A stretch of 64,000 nt of DNA from Kineothrix alysoides. GTDB taxonomy: Bacteria; Bacillota; Clostridia; Lachnospirales; Lachnospiraceae. Under the pieces are notes generated by a model that saw only the letters and a list, made by a program, of their open reading frames with translations, was not told the origin of the DNA and did no database searches. The DNA lies in NCBI RefSeq assembly GCF_000732725.1, contig NZ_JPNB01000001.1, forward strand, positions 1,736,001-1,800,000. The letters run 5' to 3'. The first letter of the stretch is position 1. Each line of letters opens with the position of its first letter. Both the position numbers and the translations under genes were made by a program. Positions 44,178-53,404 of the stretch are shown in pieces.

Positions 44178-45959
44178 TTAAGCCATCACCAGCGGAGTAT
44201 CAACTCTAAATTGTTCACTTACATATTTCGCATAAGTTTCGTGACTTTCCACAAGCTCAGCATGAGTTCCGCTCCCGGTAATCATGCCTTTTTCAAGAAA
44301 ATATATCTTGTCACTGTCAACAATAGTCGCAAGTCTGTGGGCGATTACCAAAGTAGTACGTCCTTTCATCAGATTTGCTAACGCACCTTGTACCATCATT
44401 TCTGATTCACTGTCAAGACTGGCAGTTGCTTCATCCAGCATCAGAATTTTAGGATTACGTAAGAATGCACGTGCAATGGCAATTCGCTGGCGTTGACCTC
44501 CTGAAATCTTAACACCTCGTTCGCCCACTTCCGTCATCAGCCCATCCGGCATTTCTTCGACAAATTTACGGGCGTAAGCAAGTTCTAATACGTTCCATAA
44601 CTCATCATCACTAAATTCTTTATCCAATCCATAAGTTAAATTATCTCTGATCGTTCCCGCCATAATCGCACTATCTTGTGAAACAAAACCTATTTGACTA
44701 CGATAATCCGTCAAATTAATGTCTTGAATTTTTGTATCACCAAATTGGATAACTCCACGACTGGGATCATAGAATCTTTCCAGCAAACTGAATATGGTTG
44801 ATTTTCCTCCGCCGGATGGGCCTGCGAAAGCAATAATCTGATTTGGTTTTGCCTCAAAAGATACACCTGTCAGAATTGGCTCATCATTTTCATAGGCAAA
44901 ATCAATATTAGTAACTTTAAGTTTCTTACCGGTCAGATCGATAATTTCTCCGCTTTGCAAATCTTCAGGCTCTTCATCCAGTAATTCCTGAACCCGCTTC
45001 GTTGAACCGGCCGCTTTTGCCATCTCGGTAAATAAGGTTGCAACACTTGGCATTGCTCCGATCAGATTAAACAGATACATCAGGAAACTCATTAATGTGC
45101 CGATTGCCATTGCTCCGATAGCAATTCGATGCATACCATAAGCTAATAATCCAAAAATCATACTCATCATCGCCATCATCATAAGCGGCTGCATAGTTGC
45201 ATCGAAGACAGCCTCTTTTTTGCCGACTTTAAATAACTTATCCACCTCGCGATTAGCACGCATCTGAGCCTGCTTTTCTGCATTAGATGTTTTTACAAGA
45301 CGAATCTCACTTAACGTTTCGCTTGCAATCCCATTAAATTCTGCAAGTGCATCTTGTCTCATATGTCCGACTTTAGTTCCAAATCCAAAAATCGGCAACA
45401 TAATGATCAGCACGATTGGAACGGTTACCAGCATTGCCAAACACATACGCCAGTCCATCCTGATCATCATATAAACAGAACCTAAAACCAGAATAATGCT
45501 TGATATGGTTTGTGGAAAAGTATTAGCAAGCAACTGTTTTACTTGCGATGTATCATTGACTAAACGGCTTGAAATCTCACCGGACTTAATGGTATCAAAA
45601 TATTTTACTTTTAACGTCGTTAATTTAAGCCAGAGATTTTTTCTCAGGTTTTGAATGACATTTTCCCCAAAAATACCTAGAACGGTTCCGCCAATTGCCG
45701 AAATAATCGCAGAAGCCACAAATAGTAAGACTACTTTTAATAGCAGTGAATAATCGATTCCTTCTGAAAAGCTATTGACTAATGACGATGCTAATTTGGG
45801 TACATAAATTTGTACACTCGAGGATGCGATTAACAGCAGTATACCTATTATCAAAAGATGATACTTAGGTTTAGTCGTTGTAATCAGCTTAAAAAATTGT
45901 CTAAATGAAAACTTTGTTCCATCTTTTCTGACGGTATCACCCGGTCTTCCTCCTTCCAT
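44178..45959 (-). CDS. ABC exporter, fused permease-ATPase (BmrA/MsbA type)
   Basis: A 593-residue half-transporter that works as a dimer. Six membrane helices occupy about residues 33-320, then the ATPase domain with Walker A GPSGGGKST, signature ISGGQRQRIAIARA, Walker B KILMLDEATASLD and the H-loop IAHRLAT. It probably exports a drug or lipid. The ATG overlaps the last base of the marR stop (TAATG), so the two are translationally coupled and share the MarR-controlled promoter. The substrate is unknown. Confidence 0.94.
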   Translation of the reverse strand: MEGGRPGDTVRKDGTKFSFRQFFKLITTTKPKYHLLIIGILLLIASSSVQIYVPKLASSLVNSFSEGIDYSLLLKVVLLFVASAIISAIGGTVLGIFGENVIQNLRKNLWLKLTTLKVKYFDTIKSGEISSRLVNDTSQVKQLLANTFPQTISSIILVLGSVYMMIRMDWRMCLAMLVTVPIVLIIMLPIFGFGTKVGHMRQDALAEFNGIASETLSEIRLVKTSNAEKQAQMRANREVDKLFKVGKKEAVFDATMQPLMMMAMMSMIFGLLAYGMHRIAIGAMAIGTLMSFLMYLFNLIGAMPSVATLFTEMAKAAGSTKRVQELLDEEPEDLQSGEIIDLTGKKLKVTNIDFAYENDEPILTGVSFEAKPNQIIAFAGPSGGGKSTIFSLLERFYDPSRGVIQFGDTKIQDINLTDYRSQIGFVSQDSAIMAGTIRDNLTYGLDKEFSDDELWNVLELAYARKFVEEMPDGLMTEVGERGVKISGGQRQRIAIARAFLRNPKILMLDEATASLDSESEMMVQGALANLMKGRTTLVIAHRLATIVDSDKIYFLEKGMITGSGTHAELVESHETYAKYVSEQFRVDTPLVMA

Positions 45960-46570
45960 TATTTATGCCCCCTTCCAAAGAATCTGCCATCTCCGCCAAA
46001 GCCGCCGCGGAAATCTTCTCCGAAACCACCGAAGCCATTGAACCCGCTGCGCTCTAACATCTGTTCCCGTGCACGTCCAAGGTGAGCTGACATTTGGCCA
46101 AAATGCTGCCATCTCCTATCGTCACCAAAAATTTCGTTTAGCTTTGATTGGAACTTATCGCTCGAAATGTTATCTGCAATACGTGATAAATACTCATCCA
46201 AATTTTCCAGTTCTTCTTCCGCAAATCCTCTGAATAACTCATCTTTAAGGCTTGAAGAAATTGTACCGCGGTCTTCTATGCTTTCCCAGCCCTTCTCGGT
46301 CAACCTGACAAATGTGACCCTTGCATCCTCTTCTGATTTCACACGTTCAACTGTTCCTGCCGCTTCAAGCTTTTTTATGATTTGAGTAACGCTTGATGGT
46401 TTGATATCTAAAAATTCAGAAATACGACCTGCTGTTACATCTTCTTCTTTTGATAATAGCCGCAATGTTTCAAAAGCATTATCCGTCTTTTGTTCAACTT
46501 GATTGGCAAAAATCAAAAAGGGTTGATGTGTAATTTCCATTAGTTTATTCAATATATCATTTCTCTTCAT
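45959..46570 (-). CDS. MarR-family repressor with Gly/Phe-rich tail
   Basis: A 203-residue MarR regulator. The winged helix is at about residues 45-110 (EEDVTAGRISEFLDIKPSSVTQIIKKLEAAG). The last about 30 residues are Gly/Phe-rich (FNGFGGFGEDFRGGFGG), an extension seen in some MarR proteins linked to ABC exporters and perhaps flexible. It is the first gene of a two-gene operon with the exporter and lies behind a promoter overlapped by an 11-base inverted repeat, so it very likely represses itself and the exporter. Confidence 0.92.
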   Translation of the reverse strand: MKRNDILNKLMEITHQPFLIFANQVEQKTDNAFETLRLLSKEEDVTAGRISEFLDIKPSSVTQIIKKLEAAGTVERVKSEEDARVTFVRLTEKGWESIEDRGTISSSLKDELFRGFAEEELENLDEYLSRIADNISSDKFQSKLNEIFGDDRRWQHFGQMSAHLGRAREQMLERSGFNGFGGFGEDFRGGFGGDGRFFGRGHK

Positions 46571-46613
46571 TTTTCTTACCTCCTCTTTAACTTATTTAGT
46601 TTCATGACTAACT

Positions 46614-46651
46614 AACAAAATAAATATATACTCTTTTATTTTGTTTGTCAA
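46614..46651 (-). promoter_or_regulatory. marR promoter with overlapping MarR operator
   Basis: A perfect TTGACA (46646-46651) and TATATT (46623-46628) are 17 bases apart on the minus strand. AACAAAATAAA (46614-46624) and TTTATTTTGTT (46635-46645) are perfect 11-base inverted repeats covering the spacer and -10 box, a textbook repressor position. Confidence 0.75.
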
Positions 46652-46729
46652 TACTAAAACTAAATAAATTAAACTATTTATTTTCTCTCCAATACCTATC
46701 CATTCAAGTCTTCACATCTAATCTGTCAG

Positions 46730-46763
46730 GTTACCTTGACAAAGATTATTCCGTCAAGGTAAC
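46730..46763. other. 11-bp perfect inverted repeat
   Basis: GTTACCTTGAC (46730-46740) and GTCAAGGTAAC (46753-46763) with a 12-base loop, between the GH16 and marR genes. No T-tract on either side; an operator or RNA element. Confidence 0.45.
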
Positions 46764-47030
46764 TCTAACGCTATTTTACCCTTTTCATTACTTCTCACAC
46801 ACTTAATACAAAAAAACTGAGATCATTTTTCGGCTAGATGGATGTCCGCATATACTGTAAACCTTGACTTTGCTTCCTGATGCCGCTAAAGGCCCTCGGA
46901 TCGAGAAGCTGCCCGATAGCACTCCCCTTCTTCAGCCGAATATTTTCGTTCAAAAGCAATATCTCCGGAACACAGTATTAAAATACATATACGCTTCGTT
47001 ATCATTGTTGCTTGGCAAAGGAAATATACT
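46764..47030. other. Non-coding gap with a possible gene scrap
   Basis: On the minus strand the stretch 46810-46970 reads GDIAFERKYSAEEGECYRAA, then SRSEGL, a stop, and RHQEAKSRFTVYADIHLAEK, then another stop. It has protein-like composition but no start and an internal stop. I do not recognise it; it may be a remnant or chance. No clear terminator for the GH16 gene was found. Confidence 0.25.
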
Positions 47031-47911
47031 TTATTTTCTATTTTCCTCCATTTTATATTCTGTAATATGTATCCAATCATACTCCGCACTTAAAGGGACC
47101 GTTTTATCAAATGCATTCAGCCATCCATTAACTCCCGTTCCCGGCCATGTATTCATCATAACCTTGCTTGGGGTACTCGGTATATTATCCGTTGCCTGAT
47201 ACACAACTTCTCCGTCCACATACCATGTGATAGAATCAGGAAGCCACTCAAATCCGTAGGTGTGGAACTCTTCCGATGCATCGAATCCCAAATCATGAAT
47301 ATATTCATGTTCTCCCACTCCGTCAGTAAAATAATTAAACTGTACCTTGGTTGTATCTTTTCCCAGAAACTCAATATCAATTTCATCCCATGGGTTGCTG
47401 TCGCTGGGGCCGGTATAAGTAAAGAAAGAGGATACTACTCCGTCGTTCTTAATGGGTTTCATTTTTACTTCATACATTCCATAATGATAGAATGCTCTGG
47501 TACGATATTCTCCGCCTGACCATTCCGGCTTTGCATTTTCTCCGTCAGAATCAATGGTAAGCTTCATAATGCCGTCTTCAAAAGTTACATTATCCTCTCT
47601 CCATGTACAATCAAACATATTTCCGTTTGTCCATCCGTTTGCCTTTTCCATCTGTCCTGGCTCGTAATCATCCAGTTCTGTTTCAAATGTAATGTTTTTC
47701 TCAAGCATACCCTTCCCCTTACCTTCTCCTTCTTCCTTTTCCGGTTCTTCCTGTCCCCCTCTTCTTCCTGCCCTCCTCTTTCTTCTTCCGTTATCGCCTT
47801 ATCCCTCGATATATCCTTATCACCTTTGCCGGTTTCTTCCTTCGGCATACAGCCTGCTAGTATCATGCCTGCCATTAATACCATAAGTCCCCTTTTTACA
47901 TTTCTCATCAT
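47031..47911 (-). pseudogene. GH16 lichenase-type lipoprotein, broken by one frameshift
   Basis: The upstream part (from ATG 47911, behind TAGGAGG) encodes a lipoprotein signal ending GMILAGCMP and an acidic linker; the downstream part, in another frame, encodes a GH16 beta-glucanase with the catalytic block DEIDIEFLG (Glu109, Asp111, Glu113 if counted from MLEKN). Adding one G to the G5 run (C5 at 47755-47759) joins them: the linker then reads [16 protein letters not shown], a neat repeat, and the product has 293 residues, normal for a secreted lichenase. As written, an internal ATG at 47708 could give only a signal-less enzyme. It would cut beta-1,3-1,4-glucan at the surface and fits the neighbouring GH5 and transporter genes. 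Confidence 0.85.
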
Positions 47912-48005
47912 TCATTTTCCTCCTATATATACTTAAAATATATATTTCATATAGCCTATAGAATCTAAAAGTTATTTCTTCCATTAGTTTGATACCATAA
48001 AATCA

Positions 48006-50069
48006 TTAAATCGTAAATTTCCCTATAGCCTTCTTAAGCTTTGCAAAAACTTCCGCCAGTTCTTTCGATTGTTTTTGAACAAGCTCTGTAATTTCCGACA
48101 TTTGATCCGCATTGCCTAGAAGATCACCTGTTCCTTTCGTACCATCGGAAGTAGTCCGTTTTAATTCATAAAATGCCTGATTTAAAATTTCGGTCTCGTT
48201 TAAAATATCATTGGAAACAGCAGAAAATCCCACAAAAATTTCTTTTATATCCAAGCTGTCCATTCTGTATTGCTCGCTGACTTCCATCATTTTACCATAG
48301 CCGTCTATAATATATCCATTGATAAAATTCATGGCTTTTTCTGAACTTCGACCGAGACGTTCCACCGCATCAATTACCTCCATAGTAATATTTTGAATCC
48401 GCTGGGCCGTATATCTGGACTCTTCTGCCATACGGGAGATTTCTTTGGCAACCACTCCGAAGCCGCTCCCGTGTATGCCTGCTCTGGCTGCTTCAATGGA
48501 AGCATTTAAGGAAAGAAGATTTGTTTCATTTGCAATTTTAAGAATACCCTCTGTCAGCATTTTAATCTGCTCCACCTTCTTGGATTCTTCAATAGAAGCC
48601 TGTAAATCAATGACTACATCCTTCGTAAGCTCCTTAGCGCTCTTTGCATCTTCATTAAATTCCTCGTTAAGAGTTCCGGCTCTTTGGGCAATCCCATTTA
48701 CGGAAGCGGTTCCTTCTTCATTTTTTTCCTTCATGGCTTCCATATGCTGCTTCATATATTCAGAAGTGTTGCTTAGATTTTGGGCCGTAGCTGATGTTTG
48801 TTCCATCCCTGCTGATAATTCCTGCGAAACCTGTGTCACATCGGAAACACGGTCCATCAGCCGTTCCACGATCTTCTCCAGTTTTCTGACGAGTTCCGCC
48901 ACAACCGAGCTGTTTTCATTTACAATTCCCACCATCTCACCCATGGAAATCTGAATAACCTCCAGCGCTTTTGCTAATTTCCCCGTCTCATCTTTATTCT
49001 TTAAATATTTTCTATGTTTAACACCTGTAAAATTACCGCTTTCCATTAATAATAAATCTTCAATAACAAGATAAATTGGCTTAGAAATGCTGTTTCCTAC
49101 CACTACTGCTAGAATCATTGCCAAAACAATCACGCCTGCACTTACTACCGCTATAGTAAACGTCGTATTCCTTACAGAAGTAAATGCTTGACTTTGAGGG
49201 CTGTAAACGACAAAGGTAAAGCCGCTTTTTAACCTTTCAAATCCTACAAAACAAAAACCGTGACCTTCCACTTCCATGGATCTGAATCCGCTTCCTTGCT
49301 GTATCAATGCCGCTTCCAGTTCCCCATATCCCCCATCCTTCAAAGAGGTTCCCTGAGGGTGACCCGAACCCACAATAATCCTGTTACTTTGGTCTATTAA
49401 CATAGTTCCCCCCGGTTCTTTGTCAGAAATCGCCGTCCCCATATTCCTAAATTCTTCAAAGGGAATATCTACTCCCACAATAGCGATTATTACCTCTTCC
49501 TCCTTATCGATAATGGGATAATAATAACTGATAATCTCCTCTTGAAATCTTTGGTTAAAATAAGGTTCCGACCACAAAGGTTCCCCTCTTTGCAAAATTT
49601 CCTGATGCCATTTCCAAGCCTCCTCCCCATTGCTGTACTCCGTATAGGCATCATAAGGATCGTAATCTACCTTGTCCACCCCTTTAAACCATGATCCAAA
49701 TATAGCCTTGGCTAAATCGGGATTTACAAAAGCGGATACACTGAGCAAATCCGGGTTTTGTATGCTGACTTCCTGTAAATAGCGGTCCAATTCCTGAAAA
49801 TAGCCGACGCTCATAGTAACATTCTTAGCCTTGGAATAGCTTAAGGTCGCGCCAATATAGGTTCCTATGGTTTGCGCAACTCCTTCATAATGGGCAAGAG
49901 ATGTTTCCATTTCATAGGCATACTGGGCGGATAAAGACTGCATATTTTGATTCACTTGTTCTGATATGGCTTCTCTTGCCGACATGGCAGAAATATACCC
50001 CACAATTAAAGTCCCCGCCACAACGCATACCATAATAGCTGCTACAATTTTATTAGAAATTTTTTTCAT
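48006..50069 (-). CDS. Methyl-accepting chemotaxis protein with dCache sensor
   Basis: I start it at 50069 (MKKISNKIVAAIMV), behind AAGGAG; the open frame continues 87 bases into the binding-protein gene. The 687-residue protein has a membrane helix (about 8-29), an extracellular double-Cache-like domain (to about 305), a second helix (about 310-335), HAMP and a signalling domain with [20 protein letters not shown] near 555-580. Its gene starts 26 bases after an ABC-type binding-protein gene, which suggests that it senses beta-glucan fragments, directly or through that protein. This is inference from context. Confidence 0.9.
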   Translation of the reverse strand: MKKISNKIVAAIMVCVVAGTLIVGYISAMSAREAISEQVNQNMQSLSAQYAYEMETSLAHYEGVAQTIGTYIGATLSYSKAKNVTMSVGYFQELDRYLQEVSIQNPDLLSVSAFVNPDLAKAIFGSWFKGVDKVDYDPYDAYTEYSNGEEAWKWHQEILQRGEPLWSEPYFNQRFQEEIISYYYPIIDKEEEVIIAIVGVDIPFEEFRNMGTAISDKEPGGTMLIDQSNRIIVGSGHPQGTSLKDGGYGELEAALIQQGSGFRSMEVEGHGFCFVGFERLKSGFTFVVYSPQSQAFTSVRNTTFTIAVVSAGVIVLAMILAVVVGNSISKPIYLVIEDLLLMESGNFTGVKHRKYLKNKDETGKLAKALEVIQISMGEMVGIVNENSSVVAELVRKLEKIVERLMDRVSDVTQVSQELSAGMEQTSATAQNLSNTSEYMKQHMEAMKEKNEEGTASVNGIAQRAGTLNEEFNEDAKSAKELTKDVVIDLQASIEESKKVEQIKMLTEGILKIANETNLLSLNASIEAARAGIHGSGFGVVAKEISRMAEESRYTAQRIQNITMEVIDAVERLGRSSEKAMNFINGYIIDGYGKMMEVSEQYRMDSLDIKEIFVGFSAVSNDILNETEILNQAFYELKRTTSDGTKGTGDLLGNADQMSEITELVQKQSKELAEVFAKLKKAIGKFTI

Positions 50070-50094
50070 TTGCGCTCCTTTTTTCCATCCCATC

Positions 50095-51381
50095 TTATTC
50101 TTCAGATAATTCTTCAATAAATTCTTTATAAGATTTTTTTCCGTAAACAAAATCACTTAATAAATAGTAATAGTTCCCCGATAACTCTTCCGACATAATC
50201 TGGTCATAAGCAGGATAGAGCGTCTGATTGTTGTACATAGTCCAGCACTGGTACAGGATGGGAAACTTTTCTTCATCTACTGCCTGGCTTTTATAAACCG
50301 GTATCCCTGCTCCTATATCATTCACTACCACATTGGATATGGAATTCATAATTTCTATGTACATATGAATCATTTCTTCACTTTGGGGAATAACTCCGTG
50401 TTTATTAATTACAAAGGTATCCACATAGCCGCCGATTCCCTCATCATCTTCTTTATTGGGAAAAGGAATCACATCCACCTTACCCTTTACTTTGGAAATA
50501 TCCGATTCTAAAAAGGTAGACGCCCAGTTTCCGTAATAAAGCATTGCTGCTTCTCCTTGGGAAAATAAATGTACCGCATTGTAGCCGTCATAATCTAAAA
50601 ATCCCTTTTGCCATATATCTCCCTTTATTATCTGATCCATCTTTTTTGCTGCTTCTGCAAATTGGAAAGAGGAAAATAAGCGTTTATCGGTAGCGGCCTT
50701 ATAGACAAAGTCACCTTTGCCTTCTCCTTGAACCAAGCTCATATAGTATAGGGAGGAAAGCCATCCGTCCTTTGCTCCTGTTACAGCCGGAGTTATTCCC
50801 AACTGCTTAAACTTTTCAGATACCTCTAAAAATTCTTCAAAACTTTCCGGATATTTTATTCCGTTTTCTTCAAACAAATCCCGGTTACAAAACAAGTACG
50901 CCCTCCATCCATATAAAGGCAAGGCATAAATTTCTCCGTTATAAGTAAAAGCATCCAGTCCTCCCTCCCTTAACTTGGGGGAAATCCCTTCTTCTTCCAC
51001 TGCTTCGGTAATTTCCTGTATCATTCCCGCATTTACAAAACGCCAAAGTTTACTATGGCCCCACATAAAAAACATATCCGGAAGGCTGTCCGTCAATATG
51101 GCATTATTCACTGCGGTTTGATATACCTCATTCTTATATATGGTTACTTCAAAAGTAACTTCCGGATGTTTTTCCTTATACTGTTCCAGAGCCACATTTA
51201 ATGCTTTCTCCGTATCACCGTGCATAGTCCAGATGCTGATAACTTCTCCGCTTTCTTCCTTTTCCGGCTTATTTTCCCATATTAAATCGGAGTACATCTG
51301 CAGTAAAAATAAGCCTAGCAAAACACCCAAAACTATCAATAATTGTATTATCTTTTTGCTTCCCATACTTTTCGCTTCCAC
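50095..51381 (-). CDS. Membrane-anchored extracellular sugar-binding protein
   Basis: A 428-residue solute-binding protein of the CUT1 class (EVISIWTMHGDTEKALNVAL...). Unlike the other binding proteins here it has no lipobox Cys; instead a single N-terminal helix (about 9-28) is followed by SDLIWENKP, so it is probably an uncleaved membrane-anchored protein. GTG at 51381, behind GGGGG, is the likely start; an ATG five codons later is an alternative. It is the second binding protein of the locus and lies between the permease genes and a chemoreceptor gene, so a sensory role is possible. Confidence 0.85.
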   Translation of the reverse strand: MEAKSMGSKKIIQLLIVLGVLLGLFLLQMYSDLIWENKPEKEESGEVISIWTMHGDTEKALNVALEQYKEKHPEVTFEVTIYKNEVYQTAVNNAILTDSLPDMFFMWGHSKLWRFVNAGMIQEITEAVEEEGISPKLREGGLDAFTYNGEIYALPLYGWRAYLFCNRDLFEENGIKYPESFEEFLEVSEKFKQLGITPAVTGAKDGWLSSLYYMSLVQGEGKGDFVYKAATDKRLFSSFQFAEAAKKMDQIIKGDIWQKGFLDYDGYNAVHLFSQGEAAMLYYGNWASTFLESDISKVKGKVDVIPFPNKEDDEGIGGYVDTFVINKHGVIPQSEEMIHMYIEIMNSISNVVVNDIGAGIPVYKSQAVDEEKFPILYQCWTMYNNQTLYPAYDQIMSEELSGNYYYLLSDFVYGKKSYKEFIEELSEE

Positions 51382-51480
51382 CTTCCGTCCCCCTCTTCCC
51401 TTGCATAATCCGGATAAATCTCAACATATAAAATCCCCAAAAAGCAACCTTGAATTCAAGCCTGCTTTTTGAAGATATTA

Positions 51481-52347
51481 TTAACCCTTTACTGCACCTG
51501 CGGTCATTCCTGTAATGAATTGTTTTTGTAAACTAAAGAATATTATCAGCACCGGCAACGTGGTAACGCATCCTGCCGCCATAAGCAAGTCATACCTATT
51601 TTGGTAGTTTCCTACATATAACCTGATTCCTACAGGAATAGTCGCCACATCGGCAGAAGTGGTCAGAACCCATGCGAATAAAAGTTCATCCCATGCCATA
51701 AGAAAAATGTAAATTCCTGTTGCAATAAGTCCCACTTTTGATACCGGCAGAATTACTCTTACAAAGGCTCCGAATTTACTGCATCCGTCAATAATAGCCG
51801 CTTCTTCCAATTCAATCGGAATGCTTGCAAAAAAACCTCTCAATATCCAAATACTAAAGGGAATAAAAAATGCTGAATACACAATAACAATTCCCGGGTA
51901 AGTGTTGATCAACCGAATTCCTAATGTTTCCTGAACCCGGATAAACAACAAGTATAGAGGAAGAAGAAACATAATTCCCGGAACCATCTGTGTTGCCAAT
52001 ACAGTAGCTCCGAAAATGCCGGAGCCGGGGAAATTATATCTGGACACCGCATATCCTGCTAATGTAGCAATACTTAGAGCCACTATGGTAGTGAGGCTGC
52101 ATACAATGACACTGTTTCTGAAATATTGAAAGAAGTTAACATTTTTCCACATCATCACATAGTTTTCAAAATGCCTGGGAACTCCCAGTTTTCCTGTCGC
52201 AATCTCTCCCTGCGTCATTAAGGAGGTAACTATCATCCATATAATGGGAGCGACTGCAAATACTACAAAGATTCCCACCACTGCATTTGCTAATAGATTT
52301 ATCCTCTTTTTTCTTCTATTATATTTATTTAAACCGTGTGTTTTCAT
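51481..52347 (-). CDS. Carbohydrate ABC transporter permease, MalG type
   Basis: A 288-residue permease with about six helices and the EAA loop EEAAIIDGCSKFGAFVRVILP (near residues 180-200). The ATG shares a base with the stop of the MalF-type gene (TAATG), giving tight coupling. It belongs to a beta-glucan-linked uptake system; no ATPase gene is present here, as is usual for these systems. Confidence 0.93.
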   Translation of the reverse strand: MKTHGLNKYNRRKKRINLLANAVVGIFVVFAVAPIIWMIVTSLMTQGEIATGKLGVPRHFENYVMMWKNVNFFQYFRNSVIVCSLTTIVALSIATLAGYAVSRYNFPGSGIFGATVLATQMVPGIMFLLPLYLLFIRVQETLGIRLINTYPGIVIVYSAFFIPFSIWILRGFFASIPIELEEAAIIDGCSKFGAFVRVILPVSKVGLIATGIYIFLMAWDELLFAWVLTTSADVATIPVGIRLYVGNYQNRYDLLMAAGCVTTLPVLIIFFSLQKQFITGMTAGAVKG

Positions 52348-53324
52348 TATTCTTTCACCACTAAATCATTCTGAAATACTCTATACCAGATTGCTACCAA
52401 TCCCATTACACAAAGCATTACAATCACCGTTGCTGCTGCTCCTGTACCGAATTGCCATATTTGGAAAGAGTTGCGGTTAATATTCGTCATCATTAAATCA
52501 CCGTATTTTCCGGGGAAACCTGCACCATGGCCAAACATCATGGCCACAATATTAAAGGAATATACATAGCTTATAATTCCGTTAAGTATCTGTATGGATA
52601 ATACAGATTTCAATAAGGGGAGGGTAATATGACGAAAACATCTCCATGCACCTGCTCCGTCAATTTTAGCCGCTTCATAAAATTCATCGGGAATCTGCTG
52701 CAATCCTGCAAGCAGCATCAGCATTACAAAAGGAACTTGGCGCCATATGGTAGGAATGATAATAGCCACCATAACTGCAGGCCCCGTAAGCCAATAAGGC
52801 TTGCTTGGAAATAAATGAAGAACATCCACCAAAATGCGGTTAATAATACCGTCATTTTGCCACATGAAACCCCATAGCATACCAACGACAAAGGATGGGA
52901 CTACCCAGGGTGTCATAAGCAACGTTCTGGCAAGTCCTCTGAATTTAAACTCTCGATTTAACAGTACTGCGAGCAACAAGGCAATAGAAAGAACCAATAT
53001 ACTACATATTAAGCCAAAAATTGCCGTATTTCTTAAAGCGTCAAAAAAACCTGAGCGCATGGTGCTGTTTTGATCAAATAAAATAGTTCTATAGTTATCC
53101 AATCCTATAAAAGGTGCCTTTAAAAACTTTTTAAGAGTAAATTGGTTCAGTTTTAAAAACGACATCATGATCCCTGATACGATGGGAATAAAGTGGATCA
53201 GAATCATTGCAACAATTGCAGGGGCAATTAAATAATAAGCCAATTTATTCTCTGTAATCCTTGCCCATAACCCTGTTTTCTTTCTTTTCGGAATTCTTTT
53301 ACTTTGATTCTTACTTCTATTCAT
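52347..53324 (-). CDS. Carbohydrate ABC transporter permease, MalF type
   Basis: A 325-residue permease. A basic N-terminus (NRSKNQSKRIPKRKK) precedes about six helices, and the EAA loop reads EAAKIDGAGAWRCFRHITLP (near residues 219-238). It pairs with the MalG-type subunit encoded directly after it and receives cargo from the lipoprotein encoded before it. Confidence 0.93.
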   Translation of the reverse strand: MNRSKNQSKRIPKRKKTGLWARITENKLAYYLIAPAIVAMILIHFIPIVSGIMMSFLKLNQFTLKKFLKAPFIGLDNYRTILFDQNSTMRSGFFDALRNTAIFGLICSILVLSIALLLAVLLNREFKFRGLARTLLMTPWVVPSFVVGMLWGFMWQNDGIINRILVDVLHLFPSKPYWLTGPAVMVAIIIPTIWRQVPFVMLMLLAGLQQIPDEFYEAAKIDGAGAWRCFRHITLPLLKSVLSIQILNGIISYVYSFNIVAMMFGHGAGFPGKYGDLMMTNINRNSFQIWQFGTGAAATVIVMLCVMGLVAIWYRVFQNDLVVKE

Positions 53325-53346
53325 TTTCTATACCTCTGATTAAAGA

Positions 53347-53380
53347 AACCGCTGCAATCTAATTATCTCTTGCAGCGGTT
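53347..53380 (-). other. Intercistronic hairpin between binding protein and permease
   Basis: AACCGCTGCAA (53347-53357) and TTGCAGCGGTT (53370-53380) form an 11-base-pair perfect stem with a 12-base loop, 25 bases past the binding-protein stop. No T-run follows. It has the same position as the hairpin at 26113 in the galactonate operon. Confidence 0.7.
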
Positions 53381-53404
53381 CATAATAGTCCACTCTCTTA
53401 TTTT

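Noticed and set aside
46864-47199. Plus-strand open frame of 111 codons
   Set aside because: It runs antisense into the GH16 coding region, with no ribosome site.
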